NCBI RefSeq assembly: GCF_004295125.1 | Contig: NZ_CP036170.1 | Span: 3,474,501 to 3,538,500 of the forward strand | Length of the DNA stretch: 64,000 nucleotides | Direction: 5' to 3' | Source: [Clostridium] scindens ATCC 35704 | GTDB taxonomy: Bacteria > Bacillota > Clostridia > Lachnospirales > Lachnospiraceae | In this document: positions 62,610-64,000 of the stretch, piece after piece | How positions within the stretch are numbered: the stretch's first letter is position 1 | Layout: the number at the start of each line of letters is the position of its first letter | Notes under the pieces: generated by a model | Database searches by the model: none | What the model was told of the DNA's origin: nothing | Seen by the model: only the letters and a program-made list of their open reading frames with translations | Translations under genes and position numbers: made by a program

Positions 62610-64000
62610 CTACAATTCGAACTGATCCTTCCACTCTTTGATCTTGTCTAACGGTATTACAATTTTATTAACTCCCCACTTTTGATATATTATATCTTGC
62701 AAATCGCTCTTTATCTTATGCTCTTGCAAAACTGGTAAGTTCGTCTCAGATATTATACCCTTTGCATTATCATCCCCTCCAATTATTAAAGAACGATGAC
62801 CATAATTCAAATTTCGAACTGCTATATGAAATCTTGCACCTATATAATCCATATCTTTTATTAATAATATCTTATCTAATTCACTTAACGAAGGCGGAAT
62901 TATTGTATAATCGTCTAACTTCATTTCTCTCCTAATGTATTGATAATCAAATTGTTTTTGAATCCAAATATAAACCTTTTTATAATTTTCTTTTAAAATT
63001 TTTAACATGAACAAATCGTTTTCTACATTTTCAGGGCGTCCCGATATTGTGGTCAAAACGTTTTCCGCCTTATTAACTGGTATTCTTGCACAAAAATCTG
63101 GTGTTAACTTCCACATTGATGGAAAACTTGTATTTATTACGTTTTTTATCCCCATACTATGCAGTATTTCTTTTGTTTGTTCATCACAAACCGAATGATA
63201 ATATTTAGACTGCAGTATAAATCGTAAGAAACTTTTGGTAAAATCACTAAACGAAGTCTCTGTATCAAAATGTGATATACCAGCACCTAATAAACATGTA
63301 TTTCTATAATTCCATATATTATTGGGCAACAGCCATTGTTTAGACTTTTCTAATCTAGTGCTAAGTAAATTATTTCCGCATAGTATTTTAAGAAAACCCT
63401 CTATATCTTCGAATTTCTCATCATTCACTCGTATAGGTATATGTTTTTTTCTAACAGTTGGAAACACTTCTTCACAAATATTCGTACAATAATCCATTAT
63501 AATCTCATCTTCTACATCACTTGTCGCAATCGCAGAATCCAAATATACCATATCTTCTTTACTAATTTCTTTTCTTTTAAATAGTAATTTACACCTATCC
63601 CATTCTATCTGTTTCCTTTTAAGCGTACAGTCAGTTTCTTCTAGTCGATCATAATAATGGCATGTCTTTTCACTCCATTTATAAATGTCCAACTTAGGAT
63701 TTATTTTAACTGGTTTAGAAAGAAAATCTCTTAAGAATTTTACATAACTGTCAAATTCCATTTCATCTACATATTTTTTTGCTTCCTCTATTAATACTTT
63801 ATTCTTTTCATTTTGTTCAACTAGTTTTTCGGTGCACTCAACAACTTTCTCTAAATTAAATCCATCTATTAATATTCCTCTATTATTAGAAAGCATTACT
63901 TGTATACCGCCCGTTCCATTAAAACCCACGACAGGAACTTCGTTTTTCATGGCTTCTAATACAGTTGAAGGAAATGGATCTTCTCTTGACATCGCCCAAA
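62610..64000 (-). CDS. Glycosyltransferase-polysaccharide pyruvyltransferase fusion, 5' end outside window
   Basis: About 463 visible residues, open at the right edge. The first 100 are the C-terminal end of a GT-B (family 4-like) glycosyltransferase: SREDPFPSTVLEAM is the conserved E-x7-E donor site, then VPVVGFNGTGGI. After a linker, residues about 150-455 resemble a polysaccharide pyruvyltransferase, with LLGAGISHFD, VLTTISGRPENVENDLFML and the late motif YIGARFHIAVRNLNYGHRSLIIG. It would both add a sugar and cap a sugar with pyruvate ketal. The DNA is clearly more AT-rich than the window average, suggesting recent transfer. Confidence 0.75.
   Translation of the reverse strand, partial: WAMSREDPFPSTVLEAMKNEVPVVGFNGTGGIQVMLSNNRGILIDGFNLEKVVECTEKLVEQNEKNKVLIEEAKKYVDEMEFDSYVKFLRDFLSKPVKINPKLDIYKWSEKTCHYYDRLEETDCTLKRKQIEWDRCKLLFKRKEISKEDMVYLDSAIATSDVEDEIIMDYCTNICEEVFPTVRKKHIPIRVNDEKFEDIEGFLKILCGNNLLSTRLEKSKQWLLPNNIWNYRNTCLLGAGISHFDTETSFSDFTKSFLRFILQSKYYHSVCDEQTKEILHSMGIKNVINTSFPSMWKLTPDFCARIPVNKAENVLTTISGRPENVENDLFMLKILKENYKKVYIWIQKQFDYQYIRREMKLDDYTIIPPSLSELDKILLIKDMDYIGARFHIAVRNLNYGHRSLIIGGDDNAKGIISETNLPVLQEHKIKSDLQDIIYQKWGVNKIVIPLDKIKEWKDQFEL

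Overview
The window looks like a chromosome segment from a spore-forming Lachnospiraceae (Clostridium scindens / Dorea / Blautia-like) bacterium. The evidence is sporulation sigma-K, a GerM-type lipoprotein, CodY, RNase J, IreB, the CIRCE/HrcA heat-shock operator, small Fur and DUF1292 proteins in the order usual for Clostridia, and moderate GC content with GC-rich third codon positions. The species is an inference. About 57 protein genes are supported, most on the minus strand. I see no rRNA, tRNA, CRISPR array or phage.

Left part (1-18 kb): the end of a chorismate mutase-shikimate kinase fusion; a LysR regulator divergent from a large Fe-S flavoenzyme of the 2,4-dienoyl-CoA reductase / BaiCD-BaiH family; an amidase; galM; guaB; groESL under CIRCE control; codY; the topA-dprA-comM block; and a small ribbon-helix-helix gene overlapping a DUF5107 gene. 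Middle (18-36 kb): sigK without a pro-sequence; a GlnK/GlnL-type two-component system followed by an orphan PTS IIC-like membrane protein; tRNA wobble-modification genes (trhP, trmR); RNase J, fur, ruvX and ireB; mtaB; an HPr-like protein that has lost its phosphorylatable histidine; and a long run of thiI, cysteine desulfurase, rsmE, prmA, mntP, a GH25 lysozyme lipoprotein, adenosine deaminase and an ArsC/Spx-like protein.

An IS200-type element (about 36.33-36.99 kb) separates that run from a three-gene set, MoxR-type ATPase, VWA/DUF2201 protein and leucine-rich-repeat protein (37.0-40.9 kb), whose function is unknown. Then come brnQ, a YdcF protein, a PdaA-like deacetylase, a 0.9-kb graveyard of two broken genes, and glmS.

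Right part (47-64 kb) is a surface-polysaccharide region: a membrane-anchored cohesin-domain protein, two LytR-CpsA-Psr ligases, glycosyltransferases, a Wzy-like polymerase, a priming glycosylphosphotransferase, an acyltransferase, the full dTDP-L-rhamnose pathway (rfbABDC), a MerR-methyltransferase fusion regulator, a GerMN lipoprotein and a truncated glycosyltransferase-pyruvyltransferase gene in AT-rich DNA at the edge. The best-supported new observation is a promoter just upstream of rfbA with a 19-base spacer containing a perfect dyad. This is the hallmark of MerR control, and it lies immediately downstream of the MerR-methyltransferase gene. The best candidate for an uncharacterised system is the MoxR-VWA-LRR trio.
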